A stretch of DNA of 5,909 nt from an uncultured Bacillus sp. (GCA_937894355.1 CALCRD010000287.1:1-5909), one strand, 5' to 3'. Positions 1-5,594 are shown, counted from the first letter of the stretch. Made by a program: numbers and translations. Notes: generated by a model from the sequence alone, not told the origin.

Positions 1-55
1 ACTAATCAACTAGGCTTTTACAAGCCTCTACCCTTTAGGGTAGTAGGTAGTTGAC
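1..55 (+). mobile_element. Right end of an IS200/IS605 (ISDra2-like) transposon, rest off the left edge
   Basis: The plus strand shows two adjacent hairpins: AGGCTT/AAGCCT (12-17 with 22-27, loop TTAC) and CTACCC/GGGTAG (28-33 with 38-43, loop TTTA). They are enclosed by TCAACTA (6-12) pairing with TAGTTGA (48-54). The block ends in TTGAC (51-55). Subterminal imperfect hairpins followed by a TTGAC-type cleavage motif are what I know of right ends of ISDra2-like IS200/IS605 elements, which lack terminal inverted repeats and insert without target duplication. The boundary falls exactly between codons of a NERD gene whose reading frame stops just inside this block, which supports an insertion here. 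The transposase and/or tnpB genes would lie to the left, reading toward this end. Family assignment comes from remembered structure, not a database match; the exact subgroup is unknown. Confidence 0.72.
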
Positions 56-72
56 ACACCTAGATAACTTCC
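1..72 (+). ncRNA. 3' end of a putative TnpB omega-RNA (scaffold end plus guide)
   Basis: In ISDra2-like elements the TnpB guide RNA (omega-RNA) is transcribed through the right end, and the bases just outside the transposon become the guide. Here the structured right end (1-55) would be the 3' part of the scaffold, and a guide of about 16-20 nt would begin at position 56 (ACACCTAGATAACTTC and onward), copied from the interrupted NERD gene. The end at 72 is approximate. That the element carries tnpB is inferred, because no coding sequence of it is inside the window; a tnpA-only element would have no such RNA. Confidence 0.42.
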
Positions 73-586
73 AATGATTAACTGATGTTCCGGTAACTTT
101 TTTTATTAATGCATTATTATTTGATAAAACGACTAACGTTTCGACTTGTATTGGGGGAAACTTGTTTTCTTCAAGCCACTGCAATAGATGAATCTTTTGT
201 TTTTGTACTTGTGCAAAGGGATCATCATAAACATTAATCTTATCATCAATTTTCTGAATTAGTTGCCCTTTTGCGGAATCAAATTCCAATTCTCCTTTTA
301 GGTTCTTTACTTCGATAATTAGTAAGTAGTGAGTGGAGATTACTAGAGCATCAATTTGAAAGTATTGGCTCCGAATGGATAGGCGTAGCCCAGGATAAAT
401 ATCGAACTTTTCTTGATTCAATGCACCTAAATGGTAGTCTAGGGACTTTTCACCATAATATCCAGCCATCAATTTTGAGTGGACAGAATTAATTGCAATT
501 AGTTTTGGATAATCCAGTGGCAGATTTCGAATTAACGCTTCGCATTTCACAGCAATAAGTGGGACTTTTCTGGTGGTCAAGAACAT
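35..586 (-). CDS. NERD-domain (nuclease-related) protein, C-terminally truncated by the transposon
   Basis: The product is a predicted cytoplasmic protein with a NERD domain, a PD-(D/E)XK-like nuclease fold whose cellular role is not established. Counting from the preferred start, the domain runs from about residue 40 to 150: GYYGE (Glu46), FQIDALV (Asp79) and IIEVKN (Glu92 and Lys94) form the usual acidic/EVK active-site set. A conserved start-proximal region (KVPLIAVKCEAL, IRNLP) precedes it. Start choice: two in-frame ATGs lie at 590-592 and 584-586; the AAGGAG at 594-599 is only 1 nt from the first but 7 nt from the second, so I start at 586. Bacillales relatives are, from memory, roughly 300 residues; this one stops at 183. 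The last native residue is Cys177 (codon 56-58). The following six residues (VNYLLP) and the TAA at 35-37 are encoded by the transposon end. The nuclease core is intact, so residual activity cannot be excluded, but the C-terminal part is lost. Confidence 0.85.
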   Translation of the reverse strand: MFLTTRKVPLIAVKCEALIRNLPLDYPKLIAINSVHSKLMAGYYGEKSLDYHLGALNQEKFDIYPGLRLSIRSQYFQIDALVISTHYLLIIEVKNLKGELEFDSAKGQLIQKIDDKINVYDDPFAQVQKQKIHLLQWLEENKFPPIQVETLVVLSNNNALIKKVTGTSVNHWKLSRCVNYLLP

Positions 587-593
587 ATACATT

Positions 594-599
594 CTCCTT
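594..599 (-). promoter_or_regulatory. Ribosome binding site that decides the NERD start codon
   Basis: AAGGAG on the minus strand. Its 7-nt spacing to the ATG at 584-586 is ideal, while the upstream in-frame ATG at 590-592 is only 1 nt away and is unlikely to be used. Confidence 0.7.
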
Positions 600-780
600 T
601 TTCAATTATTGGGCAAGTGAATTAGTTGCAGTTGATAATTGAGGTAAAAATGATGAGATTTTAAAAAAAATGATTAAAATTTGAGGGTTTTTAATTGATT
701 CTCGTCAGAAAACCAATTTTTTTATTGAAAATTTAACTTTTCCTGGACGAATGGAGTTTTTTTATGAGCGAATTTTCGTT
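600..780. other. AT-rich intergenic stretch without a recognisable gene
   Basis: This stretch upstream of the NERD gene is rich in A and T runs and has no open reading frame with a ribosome binding site. I looked for a minus-strand promoter for the NERD gene and found no convincing -35/-10 pair. Together with the repeat blocks and hairpin listed separately, it fills the 566-base gap between the NERD gene and the AOR gene. Confidence 0.6.
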
Positions 781-810
781 TATTTAGGAAAGTGAGGGCT
801 CCGTGAAGGG

Positions 811-929
811 TAAATGTCCGACTTTTAAGGAGAAATGTCCGACTTTCGGCGGTAAATGTCCGACTTTTAAGGAGAAATGTTCGACTTCATGGCGAAAGGT
901 CCGACTTTCAAACCAATTGTCCGACTTCG
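811..929. repeat. Six-copy direct repeat, core TGTCCGACTTT, period 21 then 20 nt
   Basis: The core starts at 815, 836, 857, 878 (TGTTCGACTTC), 898 (GGTCCGACTTTC) and 918, giving spacings of 21, 21, 21, 20 and 20. The bases between cores also resemble each other, for example AAGGAGAAA after copies 1 and 3. Read on the minus strand it yields a repetitive VGHFSLK/VGHLPPK-like peptide, which I regard as a by-product of the 21-nt period rather than a gene. It is not a CRISPR: the unit is too short and there are no distinct spacers. Confidence 0.9.
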
Positions 930-961
930 CCCAGCCGAGGTAAGTGCCAATTACGTATTTT

Positions 962-993
962 GAAAAGAAGCCAAACCAAGTTGGCTCCTTTTC
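962..993 (-). terminator. Probable intrinsic terminator downstream of the AOR gene
   Basis: Minus strand: GAAAAG, one mismatch, AGCCAA, six-base loop, TTGGCT, one mismatch, CTTTTC. The central AGCCAA/TTGGCT stem followed by TCTTTTC resembles a rho-independent terminator, and the A/T outer arms would let it act in both directions. It lies about 160 bases beyond the AOR stop codon and would separate AOR transcription from the NERD gene on the same strand. The T-tract is interrupted, so efficiency is uncertain. Confidence 0.5.
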
Positions 994-1032
994 GATTTTA
1001 CCGCAACTTTCAACCGCAAACTTATGCAAGCC

Positions 1033-1066
1033 TGAAATAGCGGAACTTAAAAATATTGAAATAGCG
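1033..1066. repeat. Two-copy direct repeat TGAAATAGCG, 24 nt apart
   Basis: TGAAATAGCG occurs at 1033-1042 and 1057-1066, each followed by (CG/G)AAC. It lies between the terminator-like hairpin and the AOR-end repeat, in the 3' flank of the AOR gene. Confidence 0.65.
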
Positions 1067-1111
1067 CGAACCTAGCAAAAGTTAAAGCTCAAACCGCCTA
1101 AACCTAAGCCA

Positions 1112-1165
1112 AATTCAGCCCAATCACAAGCTAATTCAGCCCAATTCCGCGGCTAATTCTGCCCA
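1112..1165. repeat. Three-copy direct repeat AATTCAGCCCAA running into the AOR stop codon
   Basis: AATTCAGCCCAAT starts at 1112 and 1133, and AATTCTGCCCAA at 1155, with spacings of 21 and 22 nt; each unit is preceded by a related GCT or GCCA. The third copy contains the last codons (Gly-Gln-Asn) and, with the preceding CTA, the stop codon (1153-1155) of the minus-strand AOR gene, so the present C-terminus of that protein is written by repeat sequence. Confidence 0.8.
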
Positions 1166-2982
1166 ACAGCCTTTTCAATAATCCCTAACTCCACCAGCTT
1201 CGCCTCAGGCACGACGCCATCGACCCAGCCGCGAGCCCTATAATACTCATCTAGCATAATATCCATCCGGCTTACCATACCGGCACTATTACCGCTAGCA
1301 GGCTCCTCAGTAAAGCGCTTCGGTAAGAAATCATCCTCACGCTTATTAAAGCCAGCTAGATTATTATAATAGCGTTCTAGATTGTAGATTCTTTCCCCAA
1401 TCTTCATCATCTCTTCTGCAGAAACTTGAACACCAGTCATTGTGCTATATTGCTCAGCATAATGCTCCGGACTCTCTGAGAACGATGAAAATTTACACAT
1501 ATTCAATGAATCAGTGAAGGAGAACAAGTCTTGAAAAATCTTGAGCAGTGTAGCTTTTCCTTCTGTTACAGTACGATCGGTTGGTTCAGGAATTCCGGCA
1601 ATTTCACTAGCAATCGTATAACCACGTAAATGGCAAGCGCCACGATTACTTGTTGCATAACCAAGACCAATCCCTTGAATGCCACGTGGGTCATAGGCAG
1701 GAATCGATTGCCCTTTTACAGACATCGATAACTCTGGAGCACCCCAAAGCGCAGTCGCTTTAGCTGGTCCTTCGGCAAGCACTCCACCAAAGCCTTCGCG
1801 GAAAGCAATCTTCTTAGTTAATTCAATCATCGCATCAGCATCGCCCCAAACAAGCTTCTCATCAATAATGCCCTTTTCATACGCTTCCATCGTTACCGAG
1901 AAGGCATGTCCAATCTCGATAGTATCGATTCCGTATTCATTGCAACGGTCAATCAGATAAGCGATCGCCTCGGAATCACTCAATAAGCAGTTAGCCCCAA
2001 TAGACCATGATGATTCAAACTCAAAACTTTCCACACGAGTTTTATATTTTCCATCCTTAACCTCGACCTCAATTTTACAGCCGACTGGGCAAGCATGACA
2101 GGTATTATTAGCTACCAGCAAATGCTTATTCACATACTCACCACTATGCTTCTCAGCTTCATCCCAGTGGGTTAATTGAGAGTTTTTAGTAGGGAGAGCA
2201 CCCGCTTCATTAATTAAATTCGTTAACACATTCGTTCCATAGACTGACAATCCACCCTTATTGGGAGCAGTCAAGCCGCCTTCTAAAATTGCCTGAACGG
2301 CCTTCCGATTTGCCACCTTATAATCATCCGCAAGCGAAGGCTCAGGCATATTGCCTTTTTGCGCAGCTTTAATAACAATTGCTTTCAATTTTTTATAACC
2401 AGCAACAGCCGCCGTACCACCACGGCCGGCCGCTCGGTCATGTTCATTGATAAAGCTAGCATAGCGAACCGTGTTTTCACCGGCTTGACCAATCGTCATG
2501 ACACTTAAATCGGCCTCGCCATGAAGTTCTTTCAACTGCTTAATAGTTTCCCTTGTGCCTTGGCCCCATAGAAAAGCGGCATCGCGAATTTCAGCCTTGC
2601 CATCCTCAATATAAAGATAGACAGGCTTGTCACTTTTTCCTTTAATGATGATGTTATCAACACCAGCCCACTTAAGACGCGCCGCTGTCCAACCACCCAT
2701 GTGAGAATCTGTTACAGTCCCAGTAAGTGGTGATTTAGTCACAACTGCCAGCCGACCGCTCATTGACGAGCGGGACCCAGTAATTGGACCAGTCATAATA
2801 CATAGAAGATTTTCTTCGGAAAAGGGTTCTACCTCAGGACCATTGTCAAGGACATATTTAACGCCTAAACCACGCCCCCCGATGTACTTTCTGGCAAGAT
2901 CTTCATTGATTTCCCTGTTTGTTACCGAACGACTCGTTAAATCAACCACAACTTCATTGTTATTGAAACCGCCAAGACTCAT
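1153..2982 (-). CDS. Aldehyde:ferredoxin oxidoreductase (tungsten/molybdenum pyranopterin enzyme, AOR family)
   Basis: This family oxidises aldehydes to carboxylic acids (or the reverse) in the cytoplasm, passing electrons to ferredoxin, with a bis-pyranopterin tungsten (rarely molybdenum) site and one 4Fe-4S cluster. At 609 residues it has full family length. The N-terminal AFOR domain (about 1-210) shows GGRGLG (35-40), TGPITGS (64-70), SGRLAV (75-80), HMGGW (94-98) and RAAGRGG (183-189). The C-terminal domain carries cluster ligands Cys295, Cys298 and Cys302 in CHACPVGC, plus Cys496 in DSLNMC, the same CX2CX3C-distant-Cys arrangement as the Pyrococcus enzyme. AYDPRG (429-434) and RGACHLRG (447-454) belong to the cofactor pocket. 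The ATG at 2980-2982 has AAAGAGGTG about 10 nt upstream. Divergent to it is a MoeB-like gene, which fits supply of the pyranopterin. Substrate and metal choice cannot be read from sequence. No ferredoxin gene is in the window. No frameshift or missing ligand was seen. Confidence 0.95.
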   Translation of the reverse strand: MSLGGFNNNEVVVDLTSRSVTNREINEDLARKYIGGRGLGVKYVLDNGPEVEPFSEENLLCIMTGPITGSRSSMSGRLAVVTKSPLTGTVTDSHMGGWTAARLKWAGVDNIIIKGKSDKPVYLYIEDGKAEIRDAAFLWGQGTRETIKQLKELHGEADLSVMTIGQAGENTVRYASFINEHDRAAGRGGTAAVAGYKKLKAIVIKAAQKGNMPEPSLADDYKVANRKAVQAILEGGLTAPNKGGLSVYGTNVLTNLINEAGALPTKNSQLTHWDEAEKHSGEYVNKHLLVANNTCHACPVGCKIEVEVKDGKYKTRVESFEFESSWSIGANCLLSDSEAIAYLIDRCNEYGIDTIEIGHAFSVTMEAYEKGIIDEKLVWGDADAMIELTKKIAFREGFGGVLAEGPAKATALWGAPELSMSVKGQSIPAYDPRGIQGIGLGYATSNRGACHLRGYTIASEIAGIPEPTDRTVTEGKATLLKIFQDLFSFTDSLNMCKFSSFSESPEHYAEQYSTMTGVQVSAEEMMKIGERIYNLERYYNNLAGFNKREDDFLPKRFTEEPASGNSAGMVSRMDIMLDEYYRARGWVDGVVPEAKLVELGIIEKAVGQN

Positions 2983-2983
2983 C

Positions 2984-2995
2984 GTGTTACAACAC
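2984..2995. repeat. Small inverted repeat GTGTT-AC-AACAC in the AOR ribosome-binding region
   Basis: Five-base arms with a two-base centre lie between the ribosome binding site and the start codon of the AOR gene, overlapping the end of the AGAGGTG ribosome binding site. A two-base loop makes a stable hairpin unlikely; it could instead be half of a protein site, or chance. Confidence 0.3.
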
Positions 2996-3010
2996 CTCTT
3001 TCGTTTTTAT

Positions 3011-3061
3011 GTTAAAAAAGTCCTACCTATACTTAATTAGATATTAGTTAAAAAAATTCCT
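3011..3061. repeat. Direct repeat GTTAAAAAA(G/AT)TCCT in the AOR leader
   Basis: GTTAAAAAAGTCCT at 3011-3024 recurs as GTTAAAAAAATTCCT at 3047-3061, 36 nt apart start to start. Both copies lie upstream of the AOR ribosome binding site, on the downstream side of the candidate promoter. They could be paired regulator sites, but A-rich sequence of this kind can recur by chance. Confidence 0.4.
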
Positions 3062-3097
3062 GTGTTTTTTTACAAAACTTTAAAATATATTTTATTA

Positions 3098-3127
3098 ATA
3101 TTTCTTTTTATCTAAAAATATTGTCAA
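3098..3127 (-). promoter_or_regulatory. Candidate sigma-A promoter for the AOR gene
   Basis: On the minus strand a perfect -35 hexamer TTGACA (3122-3127) is followed 18 nt later by AAATAT (3098-3103) as a weak -10. Transcription would begin near 3090 and leave a leader of about 110 nt. The -35 is convincing, the -10 is not, and the region is so AT-rich that other -10 choices are possible. Confidence 0.33.
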
Positions 3128-3159
3128 ATTCAAGAAGGAATGTGCCTGAAGAAAGGAGA

Positions 3160-3173
3160 AAGTTATATAACTT
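3160..3173. repeat. Perfect 14-bp palindrome AAGTTATATAACTT in the divergent control region
   Basis: The palindrome lies about 100 bases before the MoeB-like start codon and about 33 bases upstream of the AOR candidate -35. Position between divergent genes and perfect dyad symmetry fit an operator for a dimeric regulator, but the low complexity of the surrounding DNA means chance is a real alternative. Confidence 0.35.
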
Positions 3174-3274
3174 GCAACAAATAATAATAAAATCAGAAAG
3201 AAGCAGAGTCTAGAAGCTATAAGTGATAAATATTTTAAAATAATAATTTCAAACCTAATAAAGGAGAGGGAGCC

Positions 3275-4312
3275 ATGAACGAAAATAACGGATTGGAACG
3301 TTATTCCAGACAAATGCTTTTTCAACAGATTGGCGAAATTGGTCAAAGGAAGTTATCCAACAGCCGTGCTGTCATAGTTGGGATGGGCGCACTCGGTACG
3401 ACGATTGCCAACCATTTAGTTCGTTCAGGTGTCGGATATGTACGCATCATCGACCGCGACATTGTCGAACTAACCAATCTTCAACGGCAAATCCTTTATA
3501 CGGAGGAGGATGCCAAAGCAAATCTCCCTAAGGTAGTCGCTGCCGAAAAGAGATTAGCGCAAATAAATTCAACGATCACCATTGAACCGATTATTGCGGA
3601 TTTGAATCTAGATAACGCTGAAGATCTTTTAGCTGGATTTGACGTAATTGTTGATGGTACCGATAATTTTATGACTCGGTTCTTAATTAATGATGTCGCA
3701 GTAAAGCTTGAGATTCCCTGGGTATACGGGGGAGCTGTTAGCTCAAGAGGTATGTTTGCCACGATTATTCCTGGTAAAACACCGTGCTATCGTTGCTTGT
3801 TTCCCGATGTTCCCAGTGGTCAGGGGGAGACTTGTGATACAATCGGAGTTCTGTCTCCGATAACCGATATAATTGGATCGTTTGAAGCCATGGAGGCGAT
3901 TAAGCTACTGGTTGGCGCTGATCCCAACCCCAATCTCGAACAATTGGATATTTGGTATAATTCCACCTTACAAATGGATATCTCCCAAGGCTGCAATCCC
4001 AATTGCCCGACTTGTGTTCAGCATGAATATGAGTTTTTAGACAGAGCCTCCCATCAGCAAATTGCCTTTACCACTTTATGTGGAAGGAATACAGTGCAAA
4101 TCAATCCACGGACCAAACAAGAATGTAATTTTCCAAAAACGGCGGCTCGTTTAAAATCAAGTGGCAAGGTCAAGCTGAATCCATATATGTTACGATTTTC
4201 TCCCAACGAGGAAATTACTATGGTCTTTTTTAAGGATGGACGAGTCCTTATCCATGGCATCAATGACCCGATAATGGCCAGAAATTATTATGCCAAGTAT
4301 GTCGGTACCTAA
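3275..4312 (+). CDS. moeB: ThiF/MoeB-family adenylyltransferase (sulfur-carrier activating enzyme)
   Basis: E1-like enzymes of this family use ATP to adenylate the C-terminal glycine of a ubiquitin-fold sulfur carrier (MoaD for molybdopterin, ThiS for thiamine). Seen here: LERYSRQ near the start; the nucleotide loop GMGALG (36-41); NLQRQ with Arg71; Lys86; DGTDNFMTRFLIND with Asp130; and paired zinc CXXC motifs, Cys171/Cys174 (CYRC) and Cys244/Cys247 (CPTC). Cys187 sits in TCDTIGVLSP. Residues 260-345 form an additional C-terminal domain (LCGRNTVQI, FFKDGRVLIHG, YYAKYVG) that is normal for the roughly 340-residue Bacillales proteins but absent from the shorter E. coli MoeB. AAGGAG at 3261-3266 lies 8 nt before the ATG. 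The gene diverges from the AOR gene, so I favour pyranopterin synthesis and hence MoeB over ThiF. The two cannot be separated by sequence alone, and no moaD is in the window. Confidence 0.9.
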   Translation: MNENNGLERYSRQMLFQQIGEIGQRKLSNSRAVIVGMGALGTTIANHLVRSGVGYVRIIDRDIVELTNLQRQILYTEEDAKANLPKVVAAEKRLAQINSTITIEPIIADLNLDNAEDLLAGFDVIVDGTDNFMTRFLINDVAVKLEIPWVYGGAVSSRGMFATIIPGKTPCYRCLFPDVPSGQGETCDTIGVLSPITDIIGSFEAMEAIKLLVGADPNPNLEQLDIWYNSTLQMDISQGCNPNCPTCVQHEYEFLDRASHQQIAFTTLCGRNTVQINPRTKQECNFPKTAARLKSSGKVKLNPYMLRFSPNEEITMVFFKDGRVLIHGINDPIMARNYYAKYVGT

Positions 4313-4365
4313 CCAAAATACCAAGCTAATTTGTCAAAATACTACCTTACTACTAACCAAAATTC
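4309..4365. repeat. Three-copy repeat (C/T)CAAAAT(A/T)C starting at the moeB-like stop codon
   Basis: CCAAAATAC at 4313, TCAAAATAC at 4334 and CCAAAATTC at 4357 are spaced 21 and 23 nt. The first and third copies share the longer CTAACCAAAAT, and in the first copy the TAA within it is the stop codon of the moeB-like gene (4310-4312). Just after it CCTTG/CAAGG (4365-4369 with 4376-4380) could form a small hairpin, but it lacks a T-tract, so I do not call a terminator. Confidence 0.6.
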
Positions 4366-4430
4366 CTTGGGCAATCAAGGTGCCTAGCAAAACAGCAGCA
4401 TTTCTAACTGGAAAAATTAATACCCAAGTA

Positions 4431-4446
4431 TTATAATATGTATACT
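4431..4446 (+). promoter_or_regulatory. Possible -10 elements / Fur-PerR-like site upstream of ppaC
   Basis: TATAAT (4432-4437) is a consensus -10 and TATACT (4441-4446) a second candidate, but neither has a good -35 at the right distance. TTATAATATGTATAC (4431-4445) matches the PerR box TTATAATNATTATAA at 11 of 14 defined positions, all mismatches being in the right half. A T8-G-T9 tract follows at 4467-4484. This is a weak call in AT-rich DNA. Confidence 0.25.
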
Positions 4447-4541
4447 ATGTAAAAATTTGTCGACCGTTTTTTTTGTTTTTTTTTCAAAATCTATTAAAAT
4501 AGATAATGGAAATATAAACTAACAAATTCGTAATCAAAAAT

Positions 4542-4547
4542 AAGGAG
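4542..4547 (+). promoter_or_regulatory. Ribosome binding site that decides the ppaC start codon
   Basis: AAGGAG lies 8 nt before the ATG at 4556-4558 but only 2 nt before the in-frame ATG at 4550-4552. The downstream ATG gives the N-terminus MEKIFIFGH, which agrees with the Bacillus PpaC N-terminus as I remember it. Confidence 0.8.
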
Positions 4548-4555
4548 TTATGAAA

Positions 4556-5491
4556 ATGGAAAAAATATTTATCTTTGGGCACAAAAACCCTGACACTGAT
4601 ACAATTTGTTCAGCACTTGCCTATGCTGACTTAAAAACAAAACTAGGAGTTGAAGTTGAGCCAATCCGTTTAGGATCAGTAAATGGCGAAACGCAATACG
4701 CACTTGATACCTTCCAAGCAACTGCACCGCGCTTAGTAGAACAAGTATCTGCTGAAGTAAACAAAGTAATCCTAGTTGACCACAACGAGCGCCAACAAAG
4801 TGCCAATGACATCGACCAAGTGAAAGTACTTGAAGTAATCGACCACCATCGCATTGCCAACTTTGAAACAAGCGATCCCTTGTACTATCGTTGCGAACCA
4901 GTAGGTTGTACAGCTACCATCCTAAATAAAATGTACAAAGAAAACGGCATCGCCATCGAAAAACAAATCGCCGGCTTAATGCTATCAGCGATTATTTCCG
5001 ATTCACTATTATTCAAATCGCCAACATGTACACAACAAGACGTACAAGCTGCCAAAGAACTAGCAGAAATTGCTGGAGTAGATGCAGAAACTTACGGCTT
5101 AGCTATGTTAAAAGCTGGAGCTGACCTAAGCGACAAAACAATCGCCGACCTAATCACTTTAGATGCTAAAGAATTCCAAATGGGTAGCTACAAAGCAATC
5201 ATTGCCCAAGTAAACGCCGTCGACACAAACGACGTACTCAGCCGTCAAGCTGAACTAGAAGACGCACTGACAAAAGTAGTTGCTGAGAAAGAACTAGATT
5301 TATTCCTATTTGTCGTAACTGATATTCTAACAAACGACTCAGTCGCTGTAGCTATCGGTCGCGAAACTGCCGTAGTTGAAGAAGCCTTCAACGTAACACT
5401 ATCCAACAATACAGCCCTACTAAAAGGCGTAGTTTCACGTAAAAAACAAATCGTTCCTCCACTTACTGATACTTTTGTGAAAAAAAACTAG
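4556..5491 (+). CDS. ppaC: Manganese-dependent inorganic pyrophosphatase (family II, DHH/DHHA2)
   Basis: The enzyme hydrolyses pyrophosphate to two phosphates in the cytoplasm, pulling biosynthetic reactions forward; family II enzymes use a Mn2+/Co2+ centre. The product is 311 residues, essentially the family length. The N-terminal DHH domain shows GHKNPDTD with His9, Asp13 and Asp15; VDHNE with Asp75; IDHH with Asp96-His97-His98; and ISDS with Asp149. The C-terminal DHHA2 domain shows Lys205 and SRKKQ with Arg295 and Lys296. All residues I know as metal or phosphate ligands in the Bacillus subtilis enzyme are at the same numbers, and long stretches are near identical to it. The start at 4556 is chosen over the upstream ATG at 4550 on ribosome-binding-site spacing and homology. 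The gene appears to be monocistronic, ending in a strong terminator. Confidence 0.97.
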   Translation: MEKIFIFGHKNPDTDTICSALAYADLKTKLGVEVEPIRLGSVNGETQYALDTFQATAPRLVEQVSAEVNKVILVDHNERQQSANDIDQVKVLEVIDHHRIANFETSDPLYYRCEPVGCTATILNKMYKENGIAIEKQIAGLMLSAIISDSLLFKSPTCTQQDVQAAKELAEIAGVDAETYGLAMLKAGADLSDKTIADLITLDAKEFQMGSYKAIIAQVNAVDTNDVLSRQAELEDALTKVVAEKELDLFLFVVTDILTNDSVAVAIGRETAVVEEAFNVTLSNNTALLKGVVSRKKQIVPPLTDTFVKKN

Positions 5492-5496
5492 CCAGC

Positions 5497-5533
5497 AACG
5501 CTGATTTTGCGTTTTAAAGCAAACTTGCTTTTT
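5497..5533 (+). other. Two small hairpins directly after ppaC
   Basis: AACGC/GCGTT (5497-5501 with 5509-5513) followed by TT, and AAAGCA/TGCTTT (5516-5521 with 5526-5531, loop AACT) followed by TT, precede the main terminator. They may act as auxiliary terminators or protect the 3' end of the messenger; the stems are short. Confidence 0.4.
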
Positions 5534-5557
5534 AAGCTGAGTAATAGAAACAAAAAG

Positions 5558-5594
5558 CAGGGTCCAATCTCATCAAGATTGAACCCTGGTTTTT
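5558..5594 (+). terminator. Bidirectional intrinsic terminator between ppaC and the AIM24-family gene
   Basis: CAGGGT, one C, CAATCT, loop CATCA, AGATTG, one A, ACCCTG: 12 base pairs with a single mismatch, then GTTTTT (5589-5594). On the minus strand the same stem is followed by CTTTTTG (from the A-run at 5552-5556). It can therefore end both ppaC and the convergent gene at the right edge. Confidence 0.88.

Noticed and set aside
811..929. CRISPR array
   Set aside because: The conserved core is only about 11 bases with roughly 10-base gaps that are themselves similar; there are no spacer-like unique segments and no cas genes.
784..1029. Minus-strand open frame of 81 codons with VGHFSLK/VGHLPPK-like repeats
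   Set aside because: It begins with TTG without a ribosome binding site, and its repetitive part is simply the 21-nt DNA repeat, whose period is a multiple of three so it stays open. I treat it as a repeat, not a gene.
2843..3040. Plus-strand open frame of 65 codons across the AOR start
   Set aside because: It overlaps the first codons of the AOR gene on the opposite strand, has no ribosome binding site and no family features.
2983..3100. Molybdenum/tungsten cofactor riboswitch in the AOR leader
   Set aside because: The leader is nearly all A and T and shows no multi-stem structure resembling the Moco RNA motif.
3152..3213. AAGGAG followed by a TTG-started 13-codon leader peptide
   Set aside because: The spacing of 13 nt is too long, the start codon is weak, and the peptide has no attenuator-like residues or following hairpin.
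3095..3346. Minus-strand open frame of 83 codons overlapping the moeB-like start
   Set aside because: It lies in AT-rich control DNA and antisense to a clear gene; the hydrophobic composition reflects T-rich codons.
4376..4484. Intrinsic terminator of the moeB-like gene
   Set aside because: The CCTTG/CAAGG hairpin has no T-tract after it, and the T8-G-T9 tract about 85 bases further has no GC-rich stem before it.
4569..4871. Minus-strand open frames of 79 and 100 codons inside ppaC
   Set aside because: They are antisense to a highly conserved gene, without ribosome binding sites or recognisable products.
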